Below are positions 33,776 through 42,313 of a DNA stretch of 64,000 nt, in pieces. Made by a program: the position numbers and the translations under genes. Source of the stretch: Streptomyces mirabilis (GTDB lineage: Bacteria; Actinomycetota; Actinomycetes; Streptomycetales; Streptomycetaceae). Each line of letters opens with the position of its first letter. Positions within the stretch are counted from its first letter, which is position 1. The notes beneath the pieces are model-generated. The model was given only the letters and a program-made list of their open reading frames with translations. It made no database searches and was not told the DNA's origin. The stretch covers positions 7,564,001 to 7,628,000 of the forward strand of contig NZ_JBCJKP010000001.1 of assembly GCF_039503195.1 (NCBI RefSeq), given 5' to 3'.

Positions 33776-36313
33776 ATGGGACGCGGCAAGCTTCGGATCT
33801 ACCTCGGTGCGGCACCGGGCGTCGGCAAGACGTACGCGATGCTCTCCGAGGCGCACCGCCGGGTGGAGCGGGGCACCGACTGCGTCGTCGCCTTCGTGGA
33901 ACACCACCACCGGCCGCGCACCGAGGTGATGCTGCACGGCCTGGAGCAGATTCCGCGCAAGCATCTCGACTACCGCGGCTCCGCCTTCACCGAGATGGAC
34001 GTGGACGCCGTACTGCTCCGCGCCCCGGCCGTCGCCCTGGTGGACGAACTCGCGCACACCAATGTCCCCGGTTCCCGCAACGCCAAGCGCTGGCAGGACG
34101 TGGAAGAGCTGCTCGCCGCCGGGATCGACGTCGTCTCCACCGTCAACATCCAGCACCTGGAGTCACTGGGCGACGTCGTGGAGTCCATCACGGGCGTACG
34201 GCAGCGCGAGACGGTGCCGGACGAGGTCGTACGGCGGGCGGACCAGATCGAGCTGGTCGACATGTCGCCGCCCGCGCTGCGCCGTCGTATGGCGCACGGC
34301 AACATCTACAAGCCGGACAAGGTCGACGCGGCGCTGTCCAACTACTTCCGGCCCGGCAACCTGACCGCGCTGCGCGAGCTGGCGCTGCTGTGGGTGGCCG
34401 ACCGGGTCGACGAGTACCTGACCGAGTACCGCAGTGAGCACCGGGTCTCGAAGATCTGGGGTTCGCGGGAGCGGATCGTGGTCGGGCTGACCGGTGGTCC
34501 CGAGGGGCGCACACTGATCCGCCGGGCCGCGCGGCTCGCGGAGAAGGGCGCGGGCGGCGAGGTCATGGCCGTCTACATAGCCCGCAGCGACGGACTGACC
34601 TCCGCCTCGCCCAAGGAACTGGCGGTCCAACGCACACTGGTGGAGGACCTGGGCGGCACCTTCCACCACGTCGTCGGCGACGACATACCGGTCGCGCTGC
34701 TCGACTTCGCGCGCGGGGTGAACGCCACCCAGATCGTGCTGGGCTCCTCGCGCCGCAAGACCTGGCAGTACGTCTTCGGGCCCGGCGTCGGCGCCACCGT
34801 CGCCCGGGAGTCGGGCCCCGACCTGGACGTCCACATCGTCACCCACGAGGAGGTCGCCAAGGGGCGCGGGCTACCGGTCGCCCGGGGCGCGCGGCTCGGC
34901 CGCTCCCGGATCATCTGGGGCTGGGTGGTCGGCGTGGGCGGCCCGGTGGCGCTGGCCCTGCTGCTGAACACCATCGACCTCGGCCTCGCCAACGACATGC
35001 TGCTGTTCCTGACGGTGACGGTCGCGGCGGCGCTGCTCGGCGGGCTCTTCCCGGCCCTCGCCTCGGCGGCCTTCGGATCGCTGCTGCTGAACTACTTCTA
35101 CACGCCGCCACTGCACCGGCTGACGATCGCCGACCCGAAGAACATCGTCGCCATCGCGATCTTCGTCGGGGTCGCCGTCTCCGTGGCCTCCGTCGTGGAC
35201 CTCGCCGCCCGGCGTACGCACCAGGCGGCCCGGCTGCGCGCCGAGTCGGAGATCCTCTCCTTCCTCGCGGGCAGCGTGCTGCGCGGCGAGACCAGCCTGG
35301 AGGCCCTGCTGGAGCGGGTCCGGGAGACCTTCGGCATGGAGTCCGTCGCCCTGCTGGAGCGGGCCGGCGACGTCGACCCGTGGACGTGCGCGGGCAGCGT
35401 GGGCCCCCGGTCGCCGAAGCGGCCCGAGGACGCGGACGTGGACATGCCGGTCGGCGACCACATGGCGCTCGCCCTCTCCGGACGCGTCCTGCCCGCCTCC
35501 GACCGTCGGGTGCTCGCCGCCTTCGCCGCCCAGGCCGCGGTCGTCCTGGACCGCCAGCGCCTCCAGCACGAGGCCGACCAGGCCAAGGAGCTGGCCGAGG
35601 GCAATCGCATCCGCACCGCGCTGCTCGCCGCGGTGAGCCACGACCTGCGGACCCCGCTGGCCGCGATCAAGGCCGCCGTGTCCTCGCTGCGGTCCGACGA
35701 CGTGGCCTGGTCGGAGGAGGACCGGGCGGAGCTCCTGGAGGCGATCGAGGAGGGCGCCGACCGGCTCGACCACCTCGTGGGCAACCTGCTCGACATGTCC
35801 CGCCTGCAGACCGGCACGGTCACCCCGCTGATCCGCGAGATCGACCTGGACGAGGTGGTCCCGATGGCGCTGGGCGGCGTACCGGAGGGCAGTGCCGAGC
35901 TGGACATCCCCGAGACGCTCCCCATGGTCGCCGTCGACCCCGGTCTGCTGGAGCGCGCGGTCGCCAACCTCGTCGAGAACGCCGTCAAGTACAGCCCCAT
36001 CGACGAACCGGTCCTGGTGTCCGCGAGCGCCATGGCGAACCGGGTGGAAGTACGGGTGGTGGACCGTGGCCCCGGCGTCCCCGACGAGGCCAAGGACCGC
36101 ATCTTCGCGCCCTTCCAGCGCTACGGCGACGCTCCCCGCGGCGCGGGCGTCGGCCTCGGCCTCGCGGTCGCCCGCGGCTTCGCCGAGGCGATGGGCGGCA
36201 CACTGAACGCCGAGGACACGCCTGGCGGCGGACTCACCATGGTGCTCACGGTCCGGGCGGTGGACAGCCTGCCCGACCTGGCCACGGCAACAGCAGAAAG
36301 GCAGGCTTCATGA
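33776..36313 (+). CDS. kdpD: KdpD-type osmosensitive K+ channel sensor kinase
   Basis: An 845-aa sensor kinase. The N-terminal KdpD domain has Walker A GAAPGVGKTY (about 11-20), followed by a universal-stress-protein-like domain (about 230-370), a DUF4118 region of four transmembrane helices (about 380-480), a GAF domain (about 495-600), HisKA with phospho-acceptor His622 (AVSHDLRTPL), and the ATPase domain (NLVENAVKYSP; GVGLGLAVARGF). KdpD senses low K+ or ionic strength, and the USP domain is the known c-di-AMP-binding site in Gram-positive KdpD. The stop overlaps the kdpE start (ATGA). No kdpFABC pump genes are in the window. Confidence 0.93.
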   Translation: MGRGKLRIYLGAAPGVGKTYAMLSEAHRRVERGTDCVVAFVEHHHRPRTEVMLHGLEQIPRKHLDYRGSAFTEMDVDAVLLRAPAVALVDELAHTNVPGSRNAKRWQDVEELLAAGIDVVSTVNIQHLESLGDVVESITGVRQRETVPDEVVRRADQIELVDMSPPALRRRMAHGNIYKPDKVDAALSNYFRPGNLTALRELALLWVADRVDEYLTEYRSEHRVSKIWGSRERIVVGLTGGPEGRTLIRRAARLAEKGAGGEVMAVYIARSDGLTSASPKELAVQRTLVEDLGGTFHHVVGDDIPVALLDFARGVNATQIVLGSSRRKTWQYVFGPGVGATVARESGPDLDVHIVTHEEVAKGRGLPVARGARLGRSRIIWGWVVGVGGPVALALLLNTIDLGLANDMLLFLTVTVAAALLGGLFPALASAAFGSLLLNYFYTPPLHRLTIADPKNIVAIAIFVGVAVSVASVVDLAARRTHQAARLRAESEILSFLAGSVLRGETSLEALLERVRETFGMESVALLERAGDVDPWTCAGSVGPRSPKRPEDADVDMPVGDHMALALSGRVLPASDRRVLAAFAAQAAVVLDRQRLQHEADQAKELAEGNRIRTALLAAVSHDLRTPLAAIKAAVSSLRSDDVAWSEEDRAELLEAIEEGADRLDHLVGNLLDMSRLQTGTVTPLIREIDLDEVVPMALGGVPEGSAELDIPETLPMVAVDPGLLERAVANLVENAVKYSPIDEPVLVSASAMANRVEVRVVDRGPGVPDEAKDRIFAPFQRYGDAPRGAGVGLGLAVARGFAEAMGGTLNAEDTPGGGLTMVLTVRAVDSLPDLATATAERQAS

Positions 36314-36993
36314 CCAGGGTGCTCGTGGTCGACGACGAGCCGCAGATCGTACGTGCCCTCGTGATCAACCTGAAGGCACGGCACTACGAGGTCGACGCGG
36401 CCGCCGACGGCGCCGGCGCGCTCCAGCTCGCCGCCGCCCGCCATCCCGATGTCGTCGTTCTCGACCTCGGGCTGCCCGACATGGACGGCGTAGAGGTGAT
36501 CAAGGGGCTGCGCGGCTGGACCCGGGTGCCGATCCTGGTGCTCTCGGCCCGGCACTCCTCGGACGAGAAGGTCGAGGCGCTCGACGCGGGCGCCGACGAC
36601 TACGTCACCAAGCCCTTCGGCATGGACGAACTGCTGGCCCGGTTGCGGGCCGCCGTGCGCCGCGCGGAGCCGACCGGGGGCGGCGAGGACGACGTCGTCG
36701 TCGACACCGAGGACTTCACGGTCGACCTGGCCGCCAAGAAGGTCAACCGGGAGGGACGGGACGTACGGCTCACCCCCACGGAGTGGCACCTGCTGGAGGT
36801 GCTGGTGCGCAACACCGGCCGCCTGGTCAGCCAGAAGCAGCTGCTCCAGGAGGTGTGGGGACCGTCGTACGGCACCGAGACGAACTACCTGCGGGTCTAC
36901 ATGGCACAGCTGCGCCGCAAGCTGGAGGTGGACCCCTCGCATCCTCGGCACTTCGTCACGGAGCCGGGGATGGGATACCGGTTCGAGAAGTAG
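36310..36993 (+). CDS. kdpE: KdpE response regulator
   Basis: A 227-aa OmpR-family regulator: VVDDE acidic pocket, phospho-acceptor Asp52 in VVLDLGLPD, Lys in TKPFG, and a C-terminal winged helix ending in TEPGMGYRFEK. It is translationally coupled to kdpD. KdpE normally activates the high-affinity kdpFABC operon; its targets here must be elsewhere or include the nearby K+-related genes (inference). The next gene begins 118 bp downstream. Confidence 0.93.
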   Translation: MTRVLVVDDEPQIVRALVINLKARHYEVDAAADGAGALQLAAARHPDVVVLDLGLPDMDGVEVIKGLRGWTRVPILVLSARHSSDEKVEALDAGADDYVTKPFGMDELLARLRAAVRRAEPTGGGEDDVVVDTEDFTVDLAAKKVNREGRDVRLTPTEWHLLEVLVRNTGRLVSQKQLLQEVWGPSYGTETNYLRVYMAQLRRKLEVDPSHPRHFVTEPGMGYRFEK

Positions 36994-37110
36994 TCCCCGC
37001 GGGAAGGGGTACACAGTGGGTAGGGGTGCAGGAAGGGTACAGGTGCGCGGAAGAGCACTCGTGGGCGCACGCGTTCATCCGACGTCAGTGCTCCCCGGTA
37101 CGCTTTCGGT

Positions 37111-37509
37111 ATGAGTGCTGTTCCTCGTTCCGAAAAGCCGGCGGGCCGGTTCCGGCGCATGATCGACCGGCTCTCCTCGTCCCAGGAGGACCTGGAGTCC
37201 GAGGAGCTGCGCGAGGACTCCGAGACCGCGGGCTGTACCCGGATCGGTGACTGCCACGACCGGCAGATCGTCACGGTTACTGGTACGTTGCGCACGGTCA
37301 CTCTGCGCCCACGGGCCGGAGTCCCGGCCCTGGAGGCCGAGCTGTTCGACGGTTCGGCCGCCCTGGACGTGGTGTGGCTCGGCAGACGCTCCATCGTGGG
37401 CATAGAGCCGGGACGCAAGTTGATCGCCTCGGGCCGGATCTCGATGAGCCGGGGCCGTAGGGTGCTGTTCAATCCGAAGTACGAACTCAGACCCCTTGGA
37501 CGGGAGTAG
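37111..37509 (+). CDS. OB-fold nucleic-acid-binding-domain protein
   Basis: A 132-aa protein with a basic helical N-terminus (about 1-40) and an OB-fold (about 45-130) resembling the RecG/aspartyl-tRNA-synthetase anticodon-binding type: VTVTGTLRTVTL, then LEAELFDGSAALDVVWLGRR and ASGRISM. The mycobacterial counterpart, from memory, is Rv2694c, next to the DUF3159 and ceoC genes, the same context as here. Function unproven. The downstream DUF3159 gene starts three bases after its stop, so they are coupled. Confidence 0.82.
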   Translation: MSAVPRSEKPAGRFRRMIDRLSSSQEDLESEELREDSETAGCTRIGDCHDRQIVTVTGTLRTVTLRPRAGVPALEAELFDGSAALDVVWLGRRSIVGIEPGRKLIASGRISMSRGRRVLFNPKYELRPLGRE

Positions 37510-37512
37510 CCG

Positions 37513-38280
37513 GTGACGTCGCTCGACAAGCCGACCGAAGACGCCCAGGCCGCCCAGCAGGATGCGCGGGCGGTGACCGAGGCCGCACTCTTCGAGGCGT
37601 TCGGCGGCGTGCGGGGCATGGTCGAGACGGTGGTGCCCGGCCTGCTCTTCGTCACCATCTTCACGATCAACAAGAACCTGCACTGGTCGGCGATCGCCGC
37701 CCTCGGGGTGTCCCTGCTGCTGGTCGTGGTCCGCCTCGCGATGCGGGGCACCGTCAAGCACGCCTTCAGCGGCGTCTTCGGCGTCGCCTTCGGTGTGGTC
37801 TTCGCGATGATGACGGGCAACGCCAAGGACTTCTATCTGCCGGGCATGCTCTACACGCTCGGCCTGGCCATCGCCTACATCGTCACGACCCTCGCGGGCA
37901 TGCCTCTGATCGGTCTGATCCTCGGTCCGGTGTTCAAGGAGAACCTCTCCTGGCGCACCCGCAACCCCGGCCGCAAGAAGGCGTACGCGAAGGCCAGTTG
38001 GGCCTGGGGTCTGATCCTGCTCGCCAAGTGCGCGATCCTCTTCCCGCTCTACTGGTGGGCCAACACGGCACAACTGGGCTGGGTCCTGATCACGCTGAAG
38101 ATCCCGCCCTTCCTCCTCGCCGTCTGGCTGACCTGGGTGTTCCTGGCCAAGGCCCCCGCCCCCATCGACGTGTTCGCCGAGATGGAGGCGGAGGAGCAGG
38201 CCGAGAAGGAGCGCAAGGCCGCCCTCGGGAACGAGTCCGGTGACGAGGCCACGGCCGGCCGTCACCGCCGCGACGCGTAG
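37513..38280 (+). CDS. DUF3159 family integral membrane protein
   Basis: A 255-aa protein with about six transmembrane helices (roughly 45-65, 66-85, 90-110, 118-140, 165-185, 195-215) and a charged cytoplasmic C-terminus. This matches DUF3159 (Rv2693c in mycobacteria, from memory), of unknown function but persistently next to the TrkA-type ceoBC genes. A channel- or transporter-associated role is a reasonable guess only. GTG start, coupled to the OB-fold gene. A 48-bp palindromic terminator follows. Confidence 0.85.
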   Translation: MTSLDKPTEDAQAAQQDARAVTEAALFEAFGGVRGMVETVVPGLLFVTIFTINKNLHWSAIAALGVSLLLVVVRLAMRGTVKHAFSGVFGVAFGVVFAMMTGNAKDFYLPGMLYTLGLAIAYIVTTLAGMPLIGLILGPVFKENLSWRTRNPGRKKAYAKASWAWGLILLAKCAILFPLYWWANTAQLGWVLITLKIPPFLLAVWLTWVFLAKAPAPIDVFAEMEAEEQAEKERKAALGNESGDEATAGRHRRDA

Positions 38281-38283
38281 GGG

Positions 38284-38334
38284 TTCCCCGTACGACGTAG
38301 TTCCCCGCACCACGTAGTTCCCCGTACGACGTCG
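38284..38334 (+). repeat. Three 17-bp direct repeats after the DUF3159 gene
   Basis: TTCCCCGTACGACGTAG, TTCCCCGCACCACGTAG and TTCCCCGTACGACGTCG are head to tail at 38284, 38301 and 38318. The third runs into the palindromic terminator. The unit's GACGTAG resembles the gene's own last bases, GACGCGTAG. Confidence 0.85.
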
Positions 38335-38372
38335 GGGGCGCCCGGAGATCTCCGGGCGCCCCCGACGTCGTA
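38325..38372. terminator. 48-bp perfect palindrome, bidirectional terminator
   Basis: The sequence from TACGACGTCGGGGGCG to CGCCCCCGACGTCGTA around a central GGAGATCTCC is a perfect 24-bp inverted repeat with no spacer. It lies between the convergent DUF3159 and trkA genes. Any RNA hairpin would need to unpair about four central bases for a loop. Confidence 0.85.
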
Positions 38373-38391
38373 TCGGAGCTGTCGGAGCCGA

Positions 38392-39069
38392 CTAGCTCGT
38401 CGCGTCGTCGCGGCGGACCGAGAGCAGGTCCTCGAGCTGTTCCTCGCGGGCCTGGGCGGCGACGAAGAGAAGTTCGTCGCCCGCCTCCAGGGAGTCCTCC
38501 TGGGAGGGCGTGAGGACGCGGGTGCCGCGGATGATCGTGACCAGGGACGTGTCCTCGGGCCACTCCACGTCGCCGACCTGCGTGCCGGCCAGGGCCGACT
38601 CCGGCGGGAGGGTCAGCTCGACCAGGTTCGCGTCGCCGTGGCTGAAGCGCAGCAGCCGGACCAGGTCGCCGACGCTCACGGCCTCCTCGACCAGGGCCGA
38701 CATCAGACGCGGGGTGGAGACCGCCACGTCCACGCCCCAGGCCTCGTTGAACAGCCACTCGTTCTTCGGGTTGTTCACGCGGGCGACGACGCGCGGGACG
38801 CCGTACTCGGTCTTCGCGAGCAGTGAGACGACCAGGTTGACCTTGTCGTCACCGGTGGCCGCGATGACCACGTTGCAGCGCTGCAGCGCCGCCTCGTCCA
38901 GCGAGGTGATCTCGCAGGCGTCGGCGAGCAGCCACTCCGCCTGCGGGACGCGCTCGACCGAGATGGCGGTCGGCGCCTTGTCGATCAGCAGAATCTCGTG
39001 CCCGTTCTCCAGGAGCTCGCCCGCGATGGAGCGACCGACGGCACCGGCACCGGCAATGGCGACCCTCAT
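38392..39069 (-). CDS. TrkA-type K+ uptake regulatory protein (RCK: TrkA-N + TrkA-C)
   Basis: A 225-aa cytosolic gating subunit. A Rossmann RCK_N domain (VAIAGAGAVGRSIA, about 3-16, with an acidic residue ending strand 2 in LLIDKAP) is followed by an RCK_C domain (about 140-220, LVELTLPPESALAG). Such proteins bind nucleotide, and in Gram-positives c-di-AMP through RCK_C, and gate K+ transporters. Its ATG overlaps the TGA of the upstream paralogue. This gene pair corresponds to ceoB/ceoC of mycobacteria, and a K+ transporter-like gene lies divergently beyond. Confidence 0.9.
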   Translation of the reverse strand: MRVAIAGAGAVGRSIAGELLENGHEILLIDKAPTAISVERVPQAEWLLADACEITSLDEAALQRCNVVIAATGDDKVNLVVSLLAKTEYGVPRVVARVNNPKNEWLFNEAWGVDVAVSTPRLMSALVEEAVSVGDLVRLLRFSHGDANLVELTLPPESALAGTQVGDVEWPEDTSLVTIIRGTRVLTPSQEDSLEAGDELLFVAAQAREEQLEDLLSVRRDDATS

Positions 39070-39740
39070 CAGTGACCGCTCTCCTCTTCGGGGCCCTCGG
39101 CGAACGACGCCTCGACCTTCTCGACGTCGTCCGTGCTCATCATCACGTGCACCAGGTCGCCCTCCTGCAGCACCGTCTGAGAGGTGGGCAGGATCGCCTC
39201 GCCCAGCCGCGTGAGGAACGCCACACGCACCCCGGTTTCGTCCTGGAGGCGGCTGATCTTGTGGCCGACCCAGGCGGCGGAGGCGTGCACCTCGGCGAGC
39301 TGCACCCCGCCGGTGGGGTCGCGCCACAGCGGCTCGGCACCCGAGGGGAGAAGCCGCCGCAGCATCTGGTCGGCCGTCCAGCGGACGGTGGCGACGGTCG
39401 GGATGCCCAGGCGCTGGTAGACCTCGGCGCGGCGCGGGTCGTAGATGCGCGCCGCGACGTTCTCGATGCCGAACATCTCCCGGGCCACCCGGGCGGCGAT
39501 GATGTTCGAGTTGTCACCGCTGGAGACGGCGGCGAAGGCGCCTGCCTCCTCGATGCCCGCTTCGCGCAGGGTGTCCTGGTCGAAGCCGACTCCCGTGACA
39601 CGACGGCCGCCGAAGCCGGAGCCCAGGCGTCGGAAGGCGGTGGGGTCCTGATCGATCACAGCGACCGTGTGCCCCTGTTGCTCCAGGGTCTGGGCCAGAG
39701 CGGAACCCACTCTTCCGCAGCCCATGATGACGATGTGCAC
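39069..39740 (-). CDS. TrkA-type K+ uptake regulatory protein, first of a pair
   Basis: A 223-aa paralogue of the following gene: RCK_N nucleotide fold (IVIMGCGRVGSALA, about 3-16; VIDQDP after strand 2) and an RCK_C domain (about 138-215). The GTG start at 39740 has GGAAGGAC upstream. The two genes overlap by one base and probably make a heteromeric gating ring. A 31-residue membrane peptide is encoded 127 bp upstream on the same strand. Confidence 0.9.
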   Translation of the reverse strand: MHIVIMGCGRVGSALAQTLEQQGHTVAVIDQDPTAFRRLGSGFGGRRVTGVGFDQDTLREAGIEEAGAFAAVSSGDNSNIIAARVAREMFGIENVAARIYDPRRAEVYQRLGIPTVATVRWTADQMLRRLLPSGAEPLWRDPTGGVQLAEVHASAAWVGHKISRLQDETGVRVAFLTRLGEAILPTSQTVLQEGDLVHVMMSTDDVEKVEASFAEGPEEESGH

Positions 39741-39867
39741 GACCGTCCTTCCGAATGTAAATGGTTACGGCTCAGGCTAAACAGGGTCTCAGACCGCCGC
39801 CCAAGCTACACACGCGCGGTCGATCAGGGGCACCTCTTGTGCACGTTCGCCTGTGCGTTCTCGGGGA

Positions 39868-39963
39868 TCAGTGGCGATGGAAGCTGCGCACGCTGAGAAG
39901 AGTCAGGATTCCGAGGCCGACGAGTCCTGCGGTGGCGCCGATGAGCTCAGCGGTCACGTGCAT
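39868..39963 (-). CDS. 31-residue single-pass membrane micro-protein
   Basis: ATG at 39963-39961 opens a 31-codon frame ending at TGA 39870-39868. The ribosome site GGAGGTTCC sits directly upstream. The peptide opens MHVTAELIGATAGLVGLGIL and ends SVRSFHRH: a short start, one hydrophobic helix of about 20 residues, then a basic tail, so it should sit in the membrane with the C-terminus inside. It is upstream of and co-oriented with the trkA pair. Small membrane peptides accompany several K+ systems (KdpF is the classic case); a role as a transporter subunit here is inference. The frame could be fortuitous, but ribosome site and topology argue otherwise. Confidence 0.6.
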   Translation of the reverse strand: MHVTAELIGATAGLVGLGILTLLSVRSFHRH

Positions 39964-40122
39964 GGAACCTCCATAGTGGGACAAACAGGGGCTTTGTCAT
40001 ATAGGCATGCGGAAGTGTGAGGCCGCGGAATCCGCAACGGGGCCCCTCCCCGTTTTCACTCGGAGAGCAGATGTCGAGCGGCGGGTGGGCGACCCCCCGT
40101 TCGAACGCTTACGATCCTCTGC

Positions 40123-42174
40123 GTGTCCAAACTGACCGACGTGCCCAAACGGATCTTGATCGGGCGCGCACTGCGCAGTGACCGGCTTGGGGAAACCCTG
40201 CTGCCGAAGCGCATCGCACTCCCCGTCTTCGCATCCGACCCGCTCTCCTCCGTGGCCTACGCACCCGGGGAAGTGCTTCTGGTTCTCTCCATCGCGGGCG
40301 TGTCGGCCTACCACTTCAGCCCCTGGATCGCGCTCGCGGTCGTCGTGCTGATGTTCACGGTGGTCGCTTCCTACCGGCAGAACGTGCACGCCTACCCCAG
40401 TGGTGGCGGCGACTACGAGGTGGCCACCACCAACCTCGGCCCCAGGGCCGGCCTCACCGTCGCCAGCGCGCTGCTCGTCGACTACGTCCTCACCGTCGCC
40501 GTGTCGATCTCGTCCGGCATCGAGAACCTCGGCTCCGCCATCCCCTTCGTGGTCGAGCACAAGGTGCTGTGCGCCGTCGTCGTCATCGTGCTGCTCACGC
40601 TGATGAACCTGCGCGGAGTCAAGGAGTCCGGAAAGCTCTTCGCGATTCCGACGTACGTCTTCGTCGCGGGCGTCTTCATCATGATCGCGTGGGGCGCCTT
40701 CCGCGGGCTCGTCCTGAACGACACCATGCGCGCGCCGACCGCCGGCTACCACATCAAGGCCGAGCACCAGGGGCTCGCGGGCTTCGCGCTCGTCTTCCTG
40801 CTGCTGCGCGCCTTCTCGTCCGGCTGCGCGGCGCTCACCGGCGTCGAGGCGATCTCCAACGGTGTCCCCGCCTTCCGCAAGCCCAAGTCGAAGAACGCCG
40901 CGACCACGCTCGCGGCGATGGGCCTGCTCGCCGTCACCATGTTCTGCGGCATCATCGCCCTGGCCATGTCGACCAAGGTTCGGATGGCCGAGAACCCGGC
41001 CACCGACCTGATCCACAACGGCGTCCCGATCGGCTCCGGCTACGTCCAGAACCCGGTGATCTCGCAGGTCGCCGAGGCCGTCTTCGGCAAGGGCAGCTTC
41101 CTGTTCATCGTGCTCGCGGCCGCCACCGCGCTGGTCCTGTTCCTCGCGGCCAACACCGCGTACAACGGCTTCCCGCTGCTCGGCTCGATCCTCGCCCAGG
41201 ACCGCTATCTGCCGCGCCAGCTGCACACCCGCGGCGACCGCCTCGCCTTCTCGAACGGCATCGTCCTGCTCGCGGGCGCCGCCACACTCCTGGTCGTCAT
41301 CTACGGCGCCGACTCGACCCGGCTGATCCAGCTCTACATCGTCGGCGTCTTCGTCTCCTTCACGCTCAGCCAGACCGGCATGGTCCGGCACTGGAACCGC
41401 CACCTGCGCACCGAGAAGGACCCGGCCAAGCGCAGCCACATGATCCGCTCCCGCGCGATCAACGCCTTCGGCGCCTTCTTCACCGGCCTTGTGCTGGTCG
41501 TCGTCCTCGTCACCAAGTTCACGCACGGCGCCTGGGTCGCCCTGCTCGGCATGGTGATCTTCTACGCGACGATGAGCGCGATCCGTAAGCACTACGACCG
41601 CGTCGCCGAGGAGATCGCCGCACCCGAGGGCCCCTCCGACGACAGCGTCCGCCCCTCCCGCGTCCACTCCGTCGTGCTGATCTCCAAGATCCACCGCCCG
41701 ACCCTGCGTGCCCTCGCCTACGCCAAACTGATGCGCTCCGACACCCTGGAAGCGCTCAGCGTCAACGTCGACCCGGCCGAGACCAAGGCCCTGCGCGAGG
41801 AGTGGGAGCGGCGCGGCATCGACGTACCGCTGAAGGTCCTCGACTCGCCGTACCGCGAGATCACCCGGCCCGTCATCGAGTACGTGAAGGGCCTGCGCCG
41901 GGAGTCCCCGCGCGACGCGGTCTCGGTCATCATCCCCGAGTACGTGGTCGGCCACTGGTACGAGCATCTGCTGCACAACCAGAGCGCGCTGCGGCTCAAG
42001 GGCCGGCTGCTGTTCACGCCCGGTGTGATGGTCACCTCAGTGCCCTACCAGCTGGAGTCCTCGGAGGTCGCGAGGAACCGGGCCCGCAAGCGGCAGGAGT
42101 GGAACGCGCCGGGTGCGGTGCGCCGGGGTCCCGCGGAGGAGCGCCCGAAGGAGTCCTCGAACACCAAGGGCTGA
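40123..42174 (+). CDS. APC-superfamily transporter, KimA-type potassium importer candidate
   Basis: A 683-aa protein with about 12 transmembrane helices (about 30-480) and a cytosolic C-terminal domain (about 520-650, VHSVVLISKIHRPTLRALAY). Usually annotated as an amino-acid permease, but the opening KRILIGRALRSDRLGE, the SSVAYAPGEVLLVL helix and the SYRQNVHAYPSGGGDYEVA segment match what I remember of B. subtilis KimA (YdaO), a high-affinity K+/H+ symporter inhibited by c-di-AMP. Its divergent neighbours are two TrkA gating proteins, and KdpDE lies close by. K+ transport is therefore my preferred call. GTG start. An unstructured 35-residue tail follows the C-terminal domain. Confidence 0.85.
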   Translation: MSKLTDVPKRILIGRALRSDRLGETLLPKRIALPVFASDPLSSVAYAPGEVLLVLSIAGVSAYHFSPWIALAVVVLMFTVVASYRQNVHAYPSGGGDYEVATTNLGPRAGLTVASALLVDYVLTVAVSISSGIENLGSAIPFVVEHKVLCAVVVIVLLTLMNLRGVKESGKLFAIPTYVFVAGVFIMIAWGAFRGLVLNDTMRAPTAGYHIKAEHQGLAGFALVFLLLRAFSSGCAALTGVEAISNGVPAFRKPKSKNAATTLAAMGLLAVTMFCGIIALAMSTKVRMAENPATDLIHNGVPIGSGYVQNPVISQVAEAVFGKGSFLFIVLAAATALVLFLAANTAYNGFPLLGSILAQDRYLPRQLHTRGDRLAFSNGIVLLAGAATLLVVIYGADSTRLIQLYIVGVFVSFTLSQTGMVRHWNRHLRTEKDPAKRSHMIRSRAINAFGAFFTGLVLVVVLVTKFTHGAWVALLGMVIFYATMSAIRKHYDRVAEEIAAPEGPSDDSVRPSRVHSVVLISKIHRPTLRALAYAKLMRSDTLEALSVNVDPAETKALREEWERRGIDVPLKVLDSPYREITRPVIEYVKGLRRESPRDAVSVIIPEYVVGHWYEHLLHNQSALRLKGRLLFTPGVMVTSVPYQLESSEVARNRARKRQEWNAPGAVRRGPAEERPKESSNTKG

Positions 42175-42313
42175 CGGCCCTGCCACCGCAGGGGCTGACA
42201 GCTTTGTGGTGAGCGGCCGGGCAACGTCCACGTAGACTGGTGGGCTGTTGTCCGGCCGTTCGCGGTTCCGCGACCCCTTCCTCATCCCCTTTCGCATCTG
42301 GAGTCACCCCGCC

